The notes: generated by a model not told the origin, from the letters alone. 59,726 bases of DNA from Limisphaerales bacterium (GCA_014382585.1 JACNJL010000053.1:1-59726); one strand, 5' to 3'. Positions 44,453 to 53,864 are shown, numbered from the stretch's first letter. Translations and numbers: made by a program.

Positions 44453-45814
44453 CTAACGTGCCTTCAATGTTGCTTCGCCGCTATGCCGTTGGAGGAACGC
44501 TCCGCGGCGGATTTCCCAAACGACTCCCAGTCGCACGGCTTCGCCGCGTTCCAATCCGCGGATCATTCGCGCAAAGGCCACCACATTGGGCGGCGTAAGT
44601 CCGTTAACTTCGCGAATCGTGCTGCCGTGTTTTAGATTCGCCAATGCCCCCGGGCCATCGGCTTCCACTTCGGTAATTAAGTAACCGCCAAAAAACGAAA
44701 GGCCCGTTTGTTCTGCCACTGCGCGGGTGAGGGGTCGCACTGTGAGGCCGAGGCGTTGCTTGATGAGCTTGGCGTTAAATACTTTTTCCTCCGGCTGCAT
44801 CGTGACGGTCACCGGGTGTGCGCGTCCGCCGCGAAAGATGCGAATCTCTGCTTTGATGTTCTGGTTCGCACCGCCTGTAGTAATGGCCTTGGCCCAGTTC
44901 ACAAACCCGTCTACGGCCTTCCCGTTGACTTCCAGCACCGTATCGCCGGCGGACAGTCCGGCGTGGGCAGCGGGGCTGCCCGGTTCCACGGTCGCCAGCC
45001 GCAAGCGGTCGCCATCCACCCGCACCCGCGCGCCCAGCCAGAGGCCGCGCAGATATTCCGGGGTAAAAAAATCGCCGAGCGCCGCGTTCACGCGCTTAAT
45101 GGGAATGGAAAAGCCGAGGCCCTGTCCCTGCCGGTGGATGGCCACATTGATGCCGATGAGCTTGCCATCGAGATTGACGAGCGGGCCTCCGCTATTTCCG
45201 GGGTTGATGGCCGCGTCGGTTTGCAGCCAGTTGGCGATATCGAGTACGGCGTTGGCCTCGGGTGCACGGCGGGCTTTGCTGCTGAGAATGCCGCGGCTGA
45301 CTGAGCCGCCGAGGCCGAATGGATTGCCGAGCGCAAGCACGGTTTCGCCGAGCAACAAATCGTCATCGCGCGCGAAGGTGACGGCTTTGAATTGCGTGCC
45401 GGGCTTGGCTTTGAGTTTGAGCAACGCCAAATCAGCGCGCTGGTTGTATGCCACGCGTTCGGCCTCCAACTCGCGTCCGTCGCTGAGCCGAACTTGGATG
45501 CGCGTGGCGCGGCGCACCACGTGGTCGTTGGTCAGCAAATAGCCTTCGGGATCAATGATCACGCCCGAGCCGAGGCTTTGGCGTACATCGCGGTGTGGTT
45601 GCCCATGTTGCCCATGATAGGGATTCCAGAAATCGCGAAACAATTCCGCAAAGGGATCGCGGATTTCCATCACCGTCTCGGTGCGGATATTGACTACCGC
45701 GGGCATCACTTTTTCCACCGCGCGCACGACGGCATCGCGCCTCGGGCCGTCCGCCGCTGTGGCGTGCATGGTCAGTGCGAACAGTGCAAATATAATATTG
45801 ACGATTTTTTTCAT
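44453..45814 (-). CDS. HtrA/Deg-type periplasmic serine protease with two PDZ domains
   Basis: A 453-residue exported protease (signal peptide about 1-21, ending ATAA). The catalytic triad is H98 (TNDHVV), D128 (RADLALL) and S208 (GNSGGPL). PDZ1 lies at about 265-345 (VEPGSPAAHAGLSAGDTVLE) and PDZ2 at about 360-440 (VEADGPGALANL). A Q-rich LA-loop-like insert (DPFAELFRDFWNPY) precedes the protease core. It degrades or refolds misfolded envelope proteins. Its position directly before the GldA operon suggests co-expression with that ABC system. Confidence 0.92.
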   Translation of the reverse strand: MKKIVNIIFALFALTMHATAADGPRRDAVVRAVEKVMPAVVNIRTETVMEIRDPFAELFRDFWNPYHGQHGQPHRDVRQSLGSGVIIDPEGYLLTNDHVVRRATRIQVRLSDGRELEAERVAYNQRADLALLKLKAKPGTQFKAVTFARDDDLLLGETVLALGNPFGLGGSVSRGILSSKARRAPEANAVLDIANWLQTDAAINPGNSGGPLVNLDGKLIGINVAIHRQGQGLGFSIPIKRVNAALGDFFTPEYLRGLWLGARVRVDGDRLRLATVEPGSPAAHAGLSAGDTVLEVNGKAVDGFVNWAKAITTGGANQNIKAEIRIFRGGRAHPVTVTMQPEEKVFNAKLIKQRLGLTVRPLTRAVAEQTGLSFFGGYLITEVEADGPGALANLKHGSTIREVNGLTPPNVVAFARMIRGLERGEAVRLGVVWEIRRGAFLQRHSGEATLKAR

Positions 45815-45903
45815 GAGATTAGGGTTTATTCAACCCCAGCGCGCGCAGTGTCCAACGCCAATCTGGCAGAAAAATGAGCCTCGTGCAACGGCAAGCCGAT
45901 TGA

Positions 45904-47325
45904 ATGACAGGCAGCTTTTATTCACAATGGCGCGCCCAATCTGTGGAGGCGCAAGTTCGCGAGACCGCCGGAGACACACCGCCCGAGCGGCTAATGCAGT
46001 CCATTTGGCAGCACCAACGCCTTCGGCGTGAGGCGCTGCTAACCACCGATGGCCGCCCGGTGCGGGTGTTACATCCGGGTTTTTGGAATCACGAAGCCGG
46101 CCCGGATTTCCAGCGCGCCGTCATCCAAGTGGGCGATGTAGTTCCCGCCTGCGGGGATGTGGAAGTGGATTCCACCGGCGCCGATTGGCGCGCGCACGGT
46201 CATCACACGAATCCCGCCTTTGGAGGAGTCATTTTTCACGTCATTTGGAATGGCCCCGCCAAAATCGCCCTGCCTACGTTGCGCATGCAGCCTCATATCG
46301 ATGCCCCGCTTGCCGAGCTGGCTGATTGGCAGGCGGCGGAGCCGTGGTTGCCGTTGCAGTTTGCCGGTAAATGCCGCGCGCCGCTGGCTGAATTAACCAT
46401 TGAACATCAAGAGACTCTACTTAGTGAAGCGGCCGCCGTGCGGTTGGGAGAAAAGGCTGACACCCTCGCCCGGCACGCGCGACGGCACGGTTGGGAAAGT
46501 GCCCTTTGGCACGGGTTGTTCCGCGCGCTTGGTTACAAGAATAACACGTGGCCGATGCAACACCTCGCGGATCATCTGCCCACACTGCGCGCCATCGGGA
46601 CTGCCAATGCAATGGGCTGGCAGGCGCGTTTGCTTGGCGTGGGCGGATTGCTCACCGACAATTTACCTGCACAAACGCCCGCTGCCCGCAAACACCTCCG
46701 AGCGCTTTGGGATTGCTGGTGGCGCGAACGTGATGCGTTTGAGAACATCATTTCCCCCAAAACGGTTTGGCGCTTTGGCGGCTTGCGTCCGGCCAATCAT
46801 CCCATCCGTCGCCTCGCCCTGCTGGCTCATTGGTTGGCGCGCGCTGACTTGCTGGCGCGCTTGGAGCAGTGGTTGCACATTGACTTCCCTAAAACCAAAC
46901 TTGCATCTTCATTAACCGAAACGCTCGCCGTGCAGCCGGAGTCATTTTGGAAACATCACTGGACTTTTCGTAGCCCGCCTCAGCCCAAGCCCTGTGCCTT
47001 GCTCGGCACCGCGCGCGTGACGGACCTTGCCATCAACGTCATTCTCCCGTGGTTCCATGCGCGAGCCGTCGCCGGCAACAACTCTGAAATGCAATCCCGT
47101 ATCGCTGCCCGCTATGCCGTGTGGCCTCCTTCGCAGGATAACGCCATCCTTAAACTCGCCCGCCAACGGCTCTTCGGCACTCCGCGCCGTCTCGCCAATG
47201 CCGCCGCCCAGCAGGGACTCATCCAGATTACCCGTGATTTCTGTGACCACGCTCCGGCCACCTGCGAGGGCTGCGCTTTCCCCGATCTCGTGCGAGGCTG
47301 GGCGGAAAATTTTGATTTAAAATAA
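45904..47325 (+). CDS. DUF2851 family protein
   Basis: A 473-residue soluble protein matching the DUF2851 layout: N-terminal RVLHPGFWNHEAGPDFQRAVI, GDVEVDSTGADWRAHGHHTNPAF, a helical middle (LFRALGYKNNTWPM) and a C-terminal cysteine motif (ITRDFCDHAPATCEGCAFP). The family is conserved in Bacteroidota and Verrucomicrobiota and has no known function. It is divergent from the HtrA gene. Confidence 0.82.
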   Translation: MTGSFYSQWRAQSVEAQVRETAGDTPPERLMQSIWQHQRLRREALLTTDGRPVRVLHPGFWNHEAGPDFQRAVIQVGDVVPACGDVEVDSTGADWRAHGHHTNPAFGGVIFHVIWNGPAKIALPTLRMQPHIDAPLAELADWQAAEPWLPLQFAGKCRAPLAELTIEHQETLLSEAAAVRLGEKADTLARHARRHGWESALWHGLFRALGYKNNTWPMQHLADHLPTLRAIGTANAMGWQARLLGVGGLLTDNLPAQTPAARKHLRALWDCWWRERDAFENIISPKTVWRFGGLRPANHPIRRLALLAHWLARADLLARLEQWLHIDFPKTKLASSLTETLAVQPESFWKHHWTFRSPPQPKPCALLGTARVTDLAINVILPWFHARAVAGNNSEMQSRIAARYAVWPPSQDNAILKLARQRLFGTPRRLANAAAQQGLIQITRDFCDHAPATCEGCAFPDLVRGWAENFDLK

Positions 47326-47383
47326 ATCGACACGTTGAGGCATTTCTCGTTTCCTTTGGGCGTTCGCTGAACACTATCTGGCC

Positions 47384-49099
47384 ATGGAAACACTGCTTGC
47401 TGCCGCTACTGAACCTGTCGATTACACGCCCTTCTGGATCCTCGCCGCTGGCGTGGTCTTTGTCATCCTCAGCATTGTCAAATTTCGACTGCACCCCTTT
47501 CTGGGTCTGACTTTGGGGGCCGTGCTGGTGGGCGTGCTCACTCCGCAGCTGCCGGACAGCTACAGTGAAAAACAGGCCCAGCTCATGGAAAAGTTGAAGC
47601 AGTATGATACCACCGGAGAAAACGAAAAACCGGATGGCTATTTCAACGCCACGGAGCAACTGGCGATTCCGGAAGCGGACCGCCAGGAGATGACCAAGAA
47701 TCATTTGCGCCCGGACGGCAGTGTGAATCATTGGGGCAAGGCGGTTTCGTTGTCCATGGCTGGGTTTGGCAAATTGGTGGGAGGCATCGGGTTCGTGATC
47801 GCCATGGCGGCGATTATCGGCATGTGCATGATGGAAAGTGGCGCGGCGGACCAGATTGTGCGGCGGTTGATGAATACCTTGGGCGAGGACCGCGCGGCTT
47901 GGGCGATGTTGATCAGTGGATTCATCCTATCGATTCCTGTGTTTTTCGATACGGTTTTCTTTCTGATCATTCCGCTGGCGCGGGCGTTGGCGTTGCGGAC
48001 GGGCAAAAACTACACGCTTTATGTGTGTGTGGTGGCCGGCGCGGGCGCGATTACCCACACGATTGTGCCGCCCACCCCCGGGCCGTTGATGATTGCCGAA
48101 AACCTCGGGCAATCTGCGGGCGCGGCCATCATCGCCGGATTGTTCGCCTCCATCATCCCAGTGGCAATCGTGATGTGGCTGGCCAAGCGGTTTAACGAAA
48201 AGCTGAACATCCCGCTCCGCGAGACGCGCGGTTCCTCGCTGGAGGAGCTGGGCAACATCGTAAAAAAGAAGGCGGACGAGTTGCCGGGGTTTGGCATTTC
48301 CCTGCTGCCGGTGGTGTTGCCGGTGGTGTTGATCGCCATGGTGACGTTCGTGGATTTTCTGGGTGAACTGGATGGGGTGAGCCTGCATGTCCCCGCGGCC
48401 TTGATGGGGGTGCTGGAATTTTTGGGGAACAAAAATGTGGCGATGTTTCTCGCGGCCTTGATCGCCATGTACACGCTGGCCAAGCAACGGGGATGGACGC
48501 TCGACAAACTGGGTGAGTCTGTCAATTCCCCGCTGGAGGTGGCCGGTGTGATCATCCTCATTACGGGTGCGGGCGGCGCGTTTGGCAGCATGATCCGGGA
48601 AACGGGCATTGGCGACACTATCAAGCAAATCGGGGTCAGTGAGGGCGGCACGGCGGGCATGTTGTTCATGGCGTGGCTGTTGACGGCGGTGATTCGCGCC
48701 GCGCAGGGTTCGGCCACGGTTTCAATGATCACCGGCTCAGGCATCATGGCCCCGATTTTGGCCGCGATGGCCGCCGACGGATCGCTTGGGTGTCATCCCA
48801 TTTATTTTTGCCTCGCGATTGGGTTTGGGGCGTTCCCGCTTTCGTGGATGAATGACAGTGGGTTTTGGGTGGTGCAGCGGATGAGTGGGTTCACCGAAAA
48901 AGAAACGCTGAAGACGTGGACAGTGATGCTCACGGCCATCGGTGTGGCGGGCATCATTCAGGTGATGGTGATGGCCTCGGTGTTCCCCTTGAAGCCAGAC
49001 AAACCGGCGGCGAAACCAGAGGCCGCCGCTCAGGTCAGTTTAATTCCAACGTCGGATTTAGTAGTGCCTGATGAGCTTCGGCTTCATCGGCGAAGATGA
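47384..49099 (+). CDS. GntP-family permease (gluconate/organic acid)
   Basis: A 571-residue polytopic protein with the GntP hallmarks: SIVKFRLHPFLGLTLGAVLVG, ESGAADQIVRRLMNTLG, ISGFILSIPVFFDTVFF, HTIVPPTPGPLMIAE and AIRAAQGSATVSMIT-like VIRAAQGSATVSMITG. An insert of about 60 charged residues follows the second helix, larger than in E. coli GntP. It should import gluconate or another sugar acid by proton symport. The 3' end overlaps the convergent gene by 65 bases, and the last residues may be that overlap rather than conserved sequence. Confidence 0.9.
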   Translation: METLLAAATEPVDYTPFWILAAGVVFVILSIVKFRLHPFLGLTLGAVLVGVLTPQLPDSYSEKQAQLMEKLKQYDTTGENEKPDGYFNATEQLAIPEADRQEMTKNHLRPDGSVNHWGKAVSLSMAGFGKLVGGIGFVIAMAAIIGMCMMESGAADQIVRRLMNTLGEDRAAWAMLISGFILSIPVFFDTVFFLIIPLARALALRTGKNYTLYVCVVAGAGAITHTIVPPTPGPLMIAENLGQSAGAAIIAGLFASIIPVAIVMWLAKRFNEKLNIPLRETRGSSLEELGNIVKKKADELPGFGISLLPVVLPVVLIAMVTFVDFLGELDGVSLHVPAALMGVLEFLGNKNVAMFLAALIAMYTLAKQRGWTLDKLGESVNSPLEVAGVIILITGAGGAFGSMIRETGIGDTIKQIGVSEGGTAGMLFMAWLLTAVIRAAQGSATVSMITGSGIMAPILAAMAADGSLGCHPIYFCLAIGFGAFPLSWMNDSGFWVVQRMSGFTEKETLKTWTVMLTAIGVAGIIQVMVMASVFPLKPDKPAAKPEAAAQVSLIPTSDLVVPDELRLHRRR

Positions 49100-49832
49100 C
49101 GCGGATGGACTTAAAGCGGTTCGTGCGCCAGTGATCTTCTTTGAGTAGCCATTCTTTCACAAAATTCGCCACCGTGTGGCGCGCTTCTTCGCGCACCTGT
49201 CTCACGTGATTTTCCTGCTGCGCATAGCTGTTGAAGCGCGGGGTGAGTGAGCGCTCCAGCGCGGCCATTTGTTCATCGGCATTCCAGCGGCCCCAGCCTT
49301 GTTCGGAGCGTTTAGACATTCGGTCGGTGTGGATAGCCACCGGCAGTGAGGCGCGCAGGCGCGGGGCAATTACCACGCATTGCTGGTCGTGGACTTCGAG
49401 TTTCCACGGATCACTCAGGCGTAGGTGATAACGAAACGTAGCGGGTACTTTGATTTCAGTGACGGTGGTTCCGAGGCTGATTTGTCGCCACAAAATGGTG
49501 CGCTTGTTGGTGCGTTTAATGGTTTCGGTGTACTTGATCGTGGCCAATTCGAGGTTGCCTTCGCCGGTGCCTTTGACTTCGGGGATGGATTCTTCAAAGG
49601 TATGTGTGATTTTCGTTTGCTGAAAACGATCCGCAATATCCGACACTTTACGGAAACTTTTCTCCACTGCGCCTGCTGTTTCTTTCACCGTGGCGAGGGT
49701 GGTTTCCTTTGCGGTGTTAAGCGATTTGATAAATGCCCCCAAGGCAATCAACGCCAGCATCAGAATCACAATCGGCCATCGCCATTCGCTGAAGTTACTG
49801 GGGGTTTCCTGCAAAGATTCATCTGTTCCCAT
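49035..49832 (-). CDS. Single-pass membrane protein of unknown function (weakly DUF4230-like)
   Basis: A 265-residue protein with one N-terminal helix (about 19-37: WPIVILMLALIALGAF), a helical linker (TLATVKETAGAVEKSF) and a soluble domain with alternating strands (TVTEIKVPATFRYHLRLSD, QCVVIAPRLRASLP) and a C-terminal helical part. The pattern faintly resembles DUF4230 proteins, but I do not assign it. It overlaps the GntP gene tail to tail and is divergent from a prepilin gene. Confidence 0.7.
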   Translation of the reverse strand: MGTDESLQETPSNFSEWRWPIVILMLALIALGAFIKSLNTAKETTLATVKETAGAVEKSFRKVSDIADRFQQTKITHTFEESIPEVKGTGEGNLELATIKYTETIKRTNKRTILWRQISLGTTVTEIKVPATFRYHLRLSDPWKLEVHDQQCVVIAPRLRASLPVAIHTDRMSKRSEQGWGRWNADEQMAALERSLTPRFNSYAQQENHVRQVREEARHTVANFVKEWLLKEDHWRTNRFKSIRVIFADEAEAHQALLNPTLELN

Positions 49833-49909
49833 GCCCTCAATATAACATTCAGCAGCCCGTCTGGCGAGCCTGCAGTAACCAGCGTTGTCCGTTGCACGTC
49901 TGTTGAACT

Positions 49910-50656
49910 ATGAATACGGACCGGCTTGCCAAAGTCCGTGGGGGCCCAAAGGGCTCCCGGGCGTTTACCCTCATTGAGTTGCTCGTGATCTTTGCGCTCA
50001 TGGCCATGATGCTCTCGATGATGGGCCCGGCCTTTGTGAAGGTGCGCGACAAGGCGCAGGAACTGCAGTGCCTGAACAATACCCGAAATCTTTCCATCGC
50101 GCACACGATTTATTCCAGCGATCACAACGACCAACTTGTTCCACATGCCGTGTGGCGTCCGCCTCACAACGGCGCGCTGGTGCCCACGGTGAACCTGACT
50201 TTCTGGCCCGACCTCCTGCAAGCCTATGTGGGTGATGACCGCGTTTTTCGCTGCCCCTGTATGCACTGCGGTTCAGAGCGCGCCATCGGCTATGGTATGA
50301 ACCTGCAAGTATCCGGCGCATTTCTTGTGCAATCGGAATCCGACACCCCGTCCTTGGCGGAAATTCAACGGCCTTCGCAAACCGTATTGTTTGCCGACGC
50401 TGCATTCGTGACACGCGCCACAATGAACCGCCCGATCAATGAATGGCAGGAAGACGCCACCCGCCCACGTGGCTGTTGGACGCTTCGTTCGGCTGCGGAT
50501 CCACTTTGGTATTTTGCTCCTGCACGGTTGATGCCCCGCCATCTTGGTCGAGCGAACAATGCCTTTGTGGATGGCCACGCCGAGACGCTCACGCCTGCCC
50601 AGCTTGGCTATGGATTGCCATTGCGGCATCCAAACAATTTATGGGATCGGTATTGA
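49910..50656 (+). CDS. Prepilin-like protein with H-X9-DG signature
   Basis: A 248-residue protein with a pilin signal: basic leader, cleavage after A18 (RAFTLIELL), Glu at mature position 5. The C-terminal part carries an exact H-X9-DG motif (RHLGRANNAFVDGHAE) typical of the large DUF1559/prepilin-like families of PVC bacteria. Two CxxC-like cysteines (CPCMHCG) sit in the middle. The function is unknown; it is processed by prepilin peptidase. Confidence 0.82.
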   Translation: MNTDRLAKVRGGPKGSRAFTLIELLVIFALMAMMLSMMGPAFVKVRDKAQELQCLNNTRNLSIAHTIYSSDHNDQLVPHAVWRPPHNGALVPTVNLTFWPDLLQAYVGDDRVFRCPCMHCGSERAIGYGMNLQVSGAFLVQSESDTPSLAEIQRPSQTVLFADAAFVTRATMNRPINEWQEDATRPRGCWTLRSAADPLWYFAPARLMPRHLGRANNAFVDGHAETLTPAQLGYGLPLRHPNNLWDRY

Positions 50657-50697
50657 ACACAGTGATTTATCCTGTATCCGTGTTCACATAAACCTGC

Positions 50698-52050
50698 TTA
50701 TCCCGTCCGCCGCCACGGACCGGTGATGGCGAGAGTAAACCCTTGGCGCTGGATGTTCACGAAGAGCGTGGTGCCATCAGGCGAAAAAGTGGCCCCGGCA
50801 AATTCGCTGTTGCTCGCGGCGTTGCGGGCGATTTTATAAAAACCGCCCTGCGGCGAAATGCCGGAGAGAAATTGCTCGCCCGGGCCGTCTTCGCACAACA
50901 CCAAATCACCCCACGGCGCGACTGTGAGATTATCCGCGCGGTCGATGATCGCCTGATCATTCGGCTCCGCGTAGAGTTCCAGCGTGCCGGTGGCGGGGAG
51001 GTATTTCCAAATTTGGCCGTACTGTTTTTTGCCGCCATTGGTGCAGACGAAATATACGCTGCCATCCGCCCACCACATCCCTTCGCCCCGCGCGAATTTC
51101 GCTGCGCCTTTGGCCTGCGCCTGCAGTCGCAAATCATTCTTGGGAGATTCCACCTCATTGAGGTCCACCCACGTGATTAAATGCTTCGCCCCGACGCGCA
51201 CGATTTGCTCCTTCCAGTTTCGTGTGTCTAAAGCAAATGAATCGCGCACCACCAGCGCCTGCAATTTTCCGCCCGCGGCGAGCGTGCCGGGGGTCTTGGG
51301 GATAAACCGATAAATCGCGCTGTCGCCCAGATCTTCCGTTTGATAAACGATGCCTGTTTTGGGATCCACCGCCACCGCTTCGTGCCGGAAGCGCCCCATC
51401 GCCTTCAACGCCACCGCGTGCGCAAGGCTCGGCTGCGTGGTGGCCGGCACTTCAAAATTATAACCGTGGTCGTGCATCAACGTGCCGCCCGCGCGATCCG
51501 CGGTTTCCTCGCAGGTGATCCAGCTGTTCCATGGCGTGGGCCCGCCCGCGCAATTGCGCACCGTGCCGGCGAGACTGAGAAACTCCCGCACCGTGCGTTC
51601 GCGTTTGGTGTCGTACACCACCGTCGTTGTGCCGCCGAGGCTGGGCGGCACTTGCTTGCCTTTGTGTTGCCCGCCGGCGTCATACATTTTTGCGCGGATT
51701 TTATCCGTGAGTTTTTTATTACTTTCACCAAAGGGCCCGGACGAGCCGGTGATCGCCGGATTCAATTCGTGATTCCGCACCAACACCGTCAACCCATTCT
51801 CCCCCGGGAACGCCGCCATTCCGTCTGGCGCACCGGGAACTTGTAAACCATCAGCCATCCGCGAGCCCGCTTTGGAAATCACGCGATATGAGAACCCTTT
51901 CGGCAAATCCAGAATCTTTTTTGGATCCGCCAGCAAAGTCCCGTACCCCTTCACTGCCCGCGCCCCAGCCGTGTTTGTAAGCAATTGTAATCCGCCAAAC
52001 CCCGCCGCCAACGCGGCCCCAGTTTTCAAAAAATGTCGCCGTGTGTTCAT
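50698..52050 (-). CDS. PhoX-type alkaline phosphatase (DUF839), Tat-exported
   Basis: A 450-residue protein with a twin-arginine signal (TRRHFLKTGAALAAGFGG) and the PhoX/DUF839 beta-propeller: VLVRNHELNP, GGTTTVVYD, AGGPTPWNSWITCEET, RFRHEAVAVDPKTGIVY, CEDGPGEQFL. PhoX enzymes hydrolyse phosphomonoesters in the periplasm with Ca2+/Fe3+. A second phosphatase is divergent from it 83 bp away, so this locus may serve organic phosphate scavenging. Confidence 0.88.
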   Translation of the reverse strand: MNTRRHFLKTGAALAAGFGGLQLLTNTAGARAVKGYGTLLADPKKILDLPKGFSYRVISKAGSRMADGLQVPGAPDGMAAFPGENGLTVLVRNHELNPAITGSSGPFGESNKKLTDKIRAKMYDAGGQHKGKQVPPSLGGTTTVVYDTKRERTVREFLSLAGTVRNCAGGPTPWNSWITCEETADRAGGTLMHDHGYNFEVPATTQPSLAHAVALKAMGRFRHEAVAVDPKTGIVYQTEDLGDSAIYRFIPKTPGTLAAGGKLQALVVRDSFALDTRNWKEQIVRVGAKHLITWVDLNEVESPKNDLRLQAQAKGAAKFARGEGMWWADGSVYFVCTNGGKKQYGQIWKYLPATGTLELYAEPNDQAIIDRADNLTVAPWGDLVLCEDGPGEQFLSGISPQGGFYKIARNAASNSEFAGATFSPDGTTLFVNIQRQGFTLAITGPWRRTG

Positions 52051-52133
52051 TTCGATTAATCGCCGGGCAAGGCTATCGCGCCTACGCCGGAAAAGAAACT
52101 CGATTAATTTTACACATCCGTTTCAATGTCCGC

Positions 52134-52811
52134 GTGAAAGCGATTTTGATCTTTGCGCTAATGTGTTTGTTTGGCATCGGCTGCGCTTCGCCGTCCACAC
52201 CAAAAACTGCACCGTTTACCACAGCGCTCAATTGGGTGACAAAATCCAGCGAGTACCGAGCCGTCTGCCAACAAACCTACGCTGCCGCTTGGGAAAAGGT
52301 GGCACCGGCCGCACGTGCGGCAAACGGCCCGTGGGTGATCGTGATGGATTTGGATGAAACGGTGCTGGATAATTCCAATTATCAGCGGCAACTCGAGGCC
52401 AGCGGCCAAGGCCACAGTCAAGCTGCGTGGGCCGCGTGGGTGGCATGTTCGGATGCGGGATTTGTGCCGGGGGCGAAGGAGTTTATCGCCAAAGTCCGCA
52501 CGCTCCCGCGCGCGCGCATTGTTTTTCTCAGCAACCGTTTTACGACCGGCCTCGATGCGACGCGCGCCAATTTAAAAAAACTGGGGCTCACGGCCGACTC
52601 CAATATTTTTCTGCTGCGCCGCGAGAAATCCGACACCAAGGCCATCCGCCAGCGGGAAGTGCTCGAGGGCAGTCGGCGCATGGCCCCGTATGGGGCGCAA
52701 CGGGTGGTGGCGTGGTTCGGCGATGCGGCGCACGATTTTCCGGATGACCTCAAGCTGAAATGGGGCGCGCAGAAATTTATGCTGCCGAATCCAGTTTACG
52801 GAAGCTGGTGA
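52134..52811 (+). CDS. Class B/e(P4)-type acid phosphatase lipoprotein (HAD superfamily)
   Basis: A 225-residue lipoprotein. A GTG start gives the signal MKAILIFALMCLFGIGC; upstream residues in the frame do not. HAD motif I is VMDLDETVLDN (both Asp present), followed by the family spacer, motif II in VFLSNRF, a lysine in REKSDTK and motif IV WFGDAAHDF. Such e(P4)-like enzymes dephosphorylate nucleotides or phosphomonoesters at the outer membrane. Two direct repeats TCGATTAAT lie in the gap shared with phoX. Confidence 0.85.
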   Translation: MKAILIFALMCLFGIGCASPSTPKTAPFTTALNWVTKSSEYRAVCQQTYAAAWEKVAPAARAANGPWVIVMDLDETVLDNSNYQRQLEASGQGHSQAAWAAWVACSDAGFVPGAKEFIAKVRTLPRARIVFLSNRFTTGLDATRANLKKLGLTADSNIFLLRREKSDTKAIRQREVLEGSRRMAPYGAQRVVAWFGDAAHDFPDDLKLKWGAQKFMLPNPVYGSW

Positions 52812-52859
52812 TGTTCGTCACCGGAATCGTGCGCGTACGGGCGGGCAGGTTACGCTTGG

Positions 52860-53288
52860 TCAGTCATTTTTCTTTATCGGGAGCAATACCGCGCGCGGGA
52901 CGAGGGCCATGCTCGTGGGCGTGTAGTTGCAGGTGCAACCGCCGGAAAGGTTGGGGACGTTGAGGACGCCATTGGCAGGAAAGATGTTGTTGCTGCAGGC
53001 GGCGCGGAGGTTCCAAATGGGTTGAAACTTTTGGGTGTCGAGATCAATGACCGCGGCATTGCCTTGGTAGCGGGTGGTGGCGAGATAGGGGCTGGTGCGC
53101 AGAGGGGTGCAACCGCGGCGGAACCACTTGAGCGGTTTACCCAGCTGCGCGCCGCTGGTGAGATCGTACATTTTATAATTATCCGATCCGCCGACCAGCA
53201 GGCTGTCACCGGCGATGTGGCTGCCGCTTTTATAATTCCATTGATCCAGCTGGGGATCGGCCAGCTTGGCTTGGCGATGAAGGTCCAT
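52860..53288 (-). pseudogene. C-terminal remnant of a PQQ-like beta-propeller protein
   Basis: About 142 residues match the tail of a large family of secreted PQQ-binding-like propellers of PVC bacteria: repeated blades (GDSLLVGGSDNYKMYDLTSG, GNAAVIDLDTQ) and the cysteine-rich end (RRGCTPLRTSP, NLRAACSNNIFPANGVLN, LSGGCTCNYTPTSMALVP). Intact members are several hundred residues longer. The frame stays open for 84 more bases upstream, but those residues no longer fit, and the Sel1-like gene begins there. No good start or RBS is visible, so I call it a truncated gene. Confidence 0.6.
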
Positions 53289-53359
53289 TGGTGCCCGCCG
53301 TCCCCTCAGCCAGAAAAGAAGTTTACACCCACTCGCCAATACGCTTGAATCTGGGCACG

Positions 53360-53704
53360 ATGAAAATAGCACTAATTATATTAGGACTATGCCTGTGCCT
53401 GCTAGCATCCTGCGCGGACAAGGACAAGGCGTTGTCGAAGGATTTCAAGGCACTGAAGGCCTTGGTAGAAAAAAATGATGCAAAGGCGCAAAGTGCTCTG
53501 GGGGACAAATATTATACTGGCAAGGGCGTGCTGAAAGACCATGTGACTGCCTATGCTTGGTGGAACATCGCTGCCTTCAGCGGCGACGCGGATGCAAAGA
53601 AAAGCAAAGGCATCATCGCCAAGAAAATGACTGAGGAGCAAATCGCTGAAGCACAAAAACTCTCCAAGGAAATGCTCAAGAAAAATCCGAAGCTGGCGAA
53701 GTGA
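53360..53704 (+). CDS. Small Sel1-like repeat lipoprotein
   Basis: A 114-residue lipoprotein with signal LLASC (Cys18) and one Sel1-like repeat (AQSALGDKYYTGKGVLKDHV, then AYAWWNIAAFSGDADAK) plus a Lys-rich tail. It is the same type as the lipoprotein at 20146. The start is the ATG of MKIALII; the frame extends upstream without a signal. A 54-bp palindromic element follows its stop by one base. Confidence 0.78.
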   Translation: MKIALIILGLCLCLLASCADKDKALSKDFKALKALVEKNDAKAQSALGDKYYTGKGVLKDHVTAYAWWNIAAFSGDADAKKSKGIIAKKMTEEQIAEAQKLSKEMLKKNPKLAK

Positions 53705-53705
53705 A

Positions 53706-53759
53706 GGTAGGGCGGTTTCTCCGAAACCGCCAAGGCGCGCTCGGAGAGCACGCCCTACC
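53706..53759. repeat. 54-bp palindromic element, copy B (inverted relative to A)
   Basis: Begins GGTAGGGCGGTTTCTCCGAA and ends with CGCCCTACC. It is the reverse complement orientation of copies A, C and D, and starts two bases after the Sel1-like gene. The rest of the 200-bp gap up to glycyl-tRNA synthetase holds a weak T-rich hairpin near 53810-53829 and the promoter below. Confidence 0.9.
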
Positions 53760-53864
53760 TGCAAAGTTCCCGGCGGCTCTGAAATGTCCAAGACTCATTT
53801 CCAATCTCAAAATCCCAAGTTGGGTTTTTGGGGGGTGGTCATTGGACCTTCCCCCGCCCTTGCC

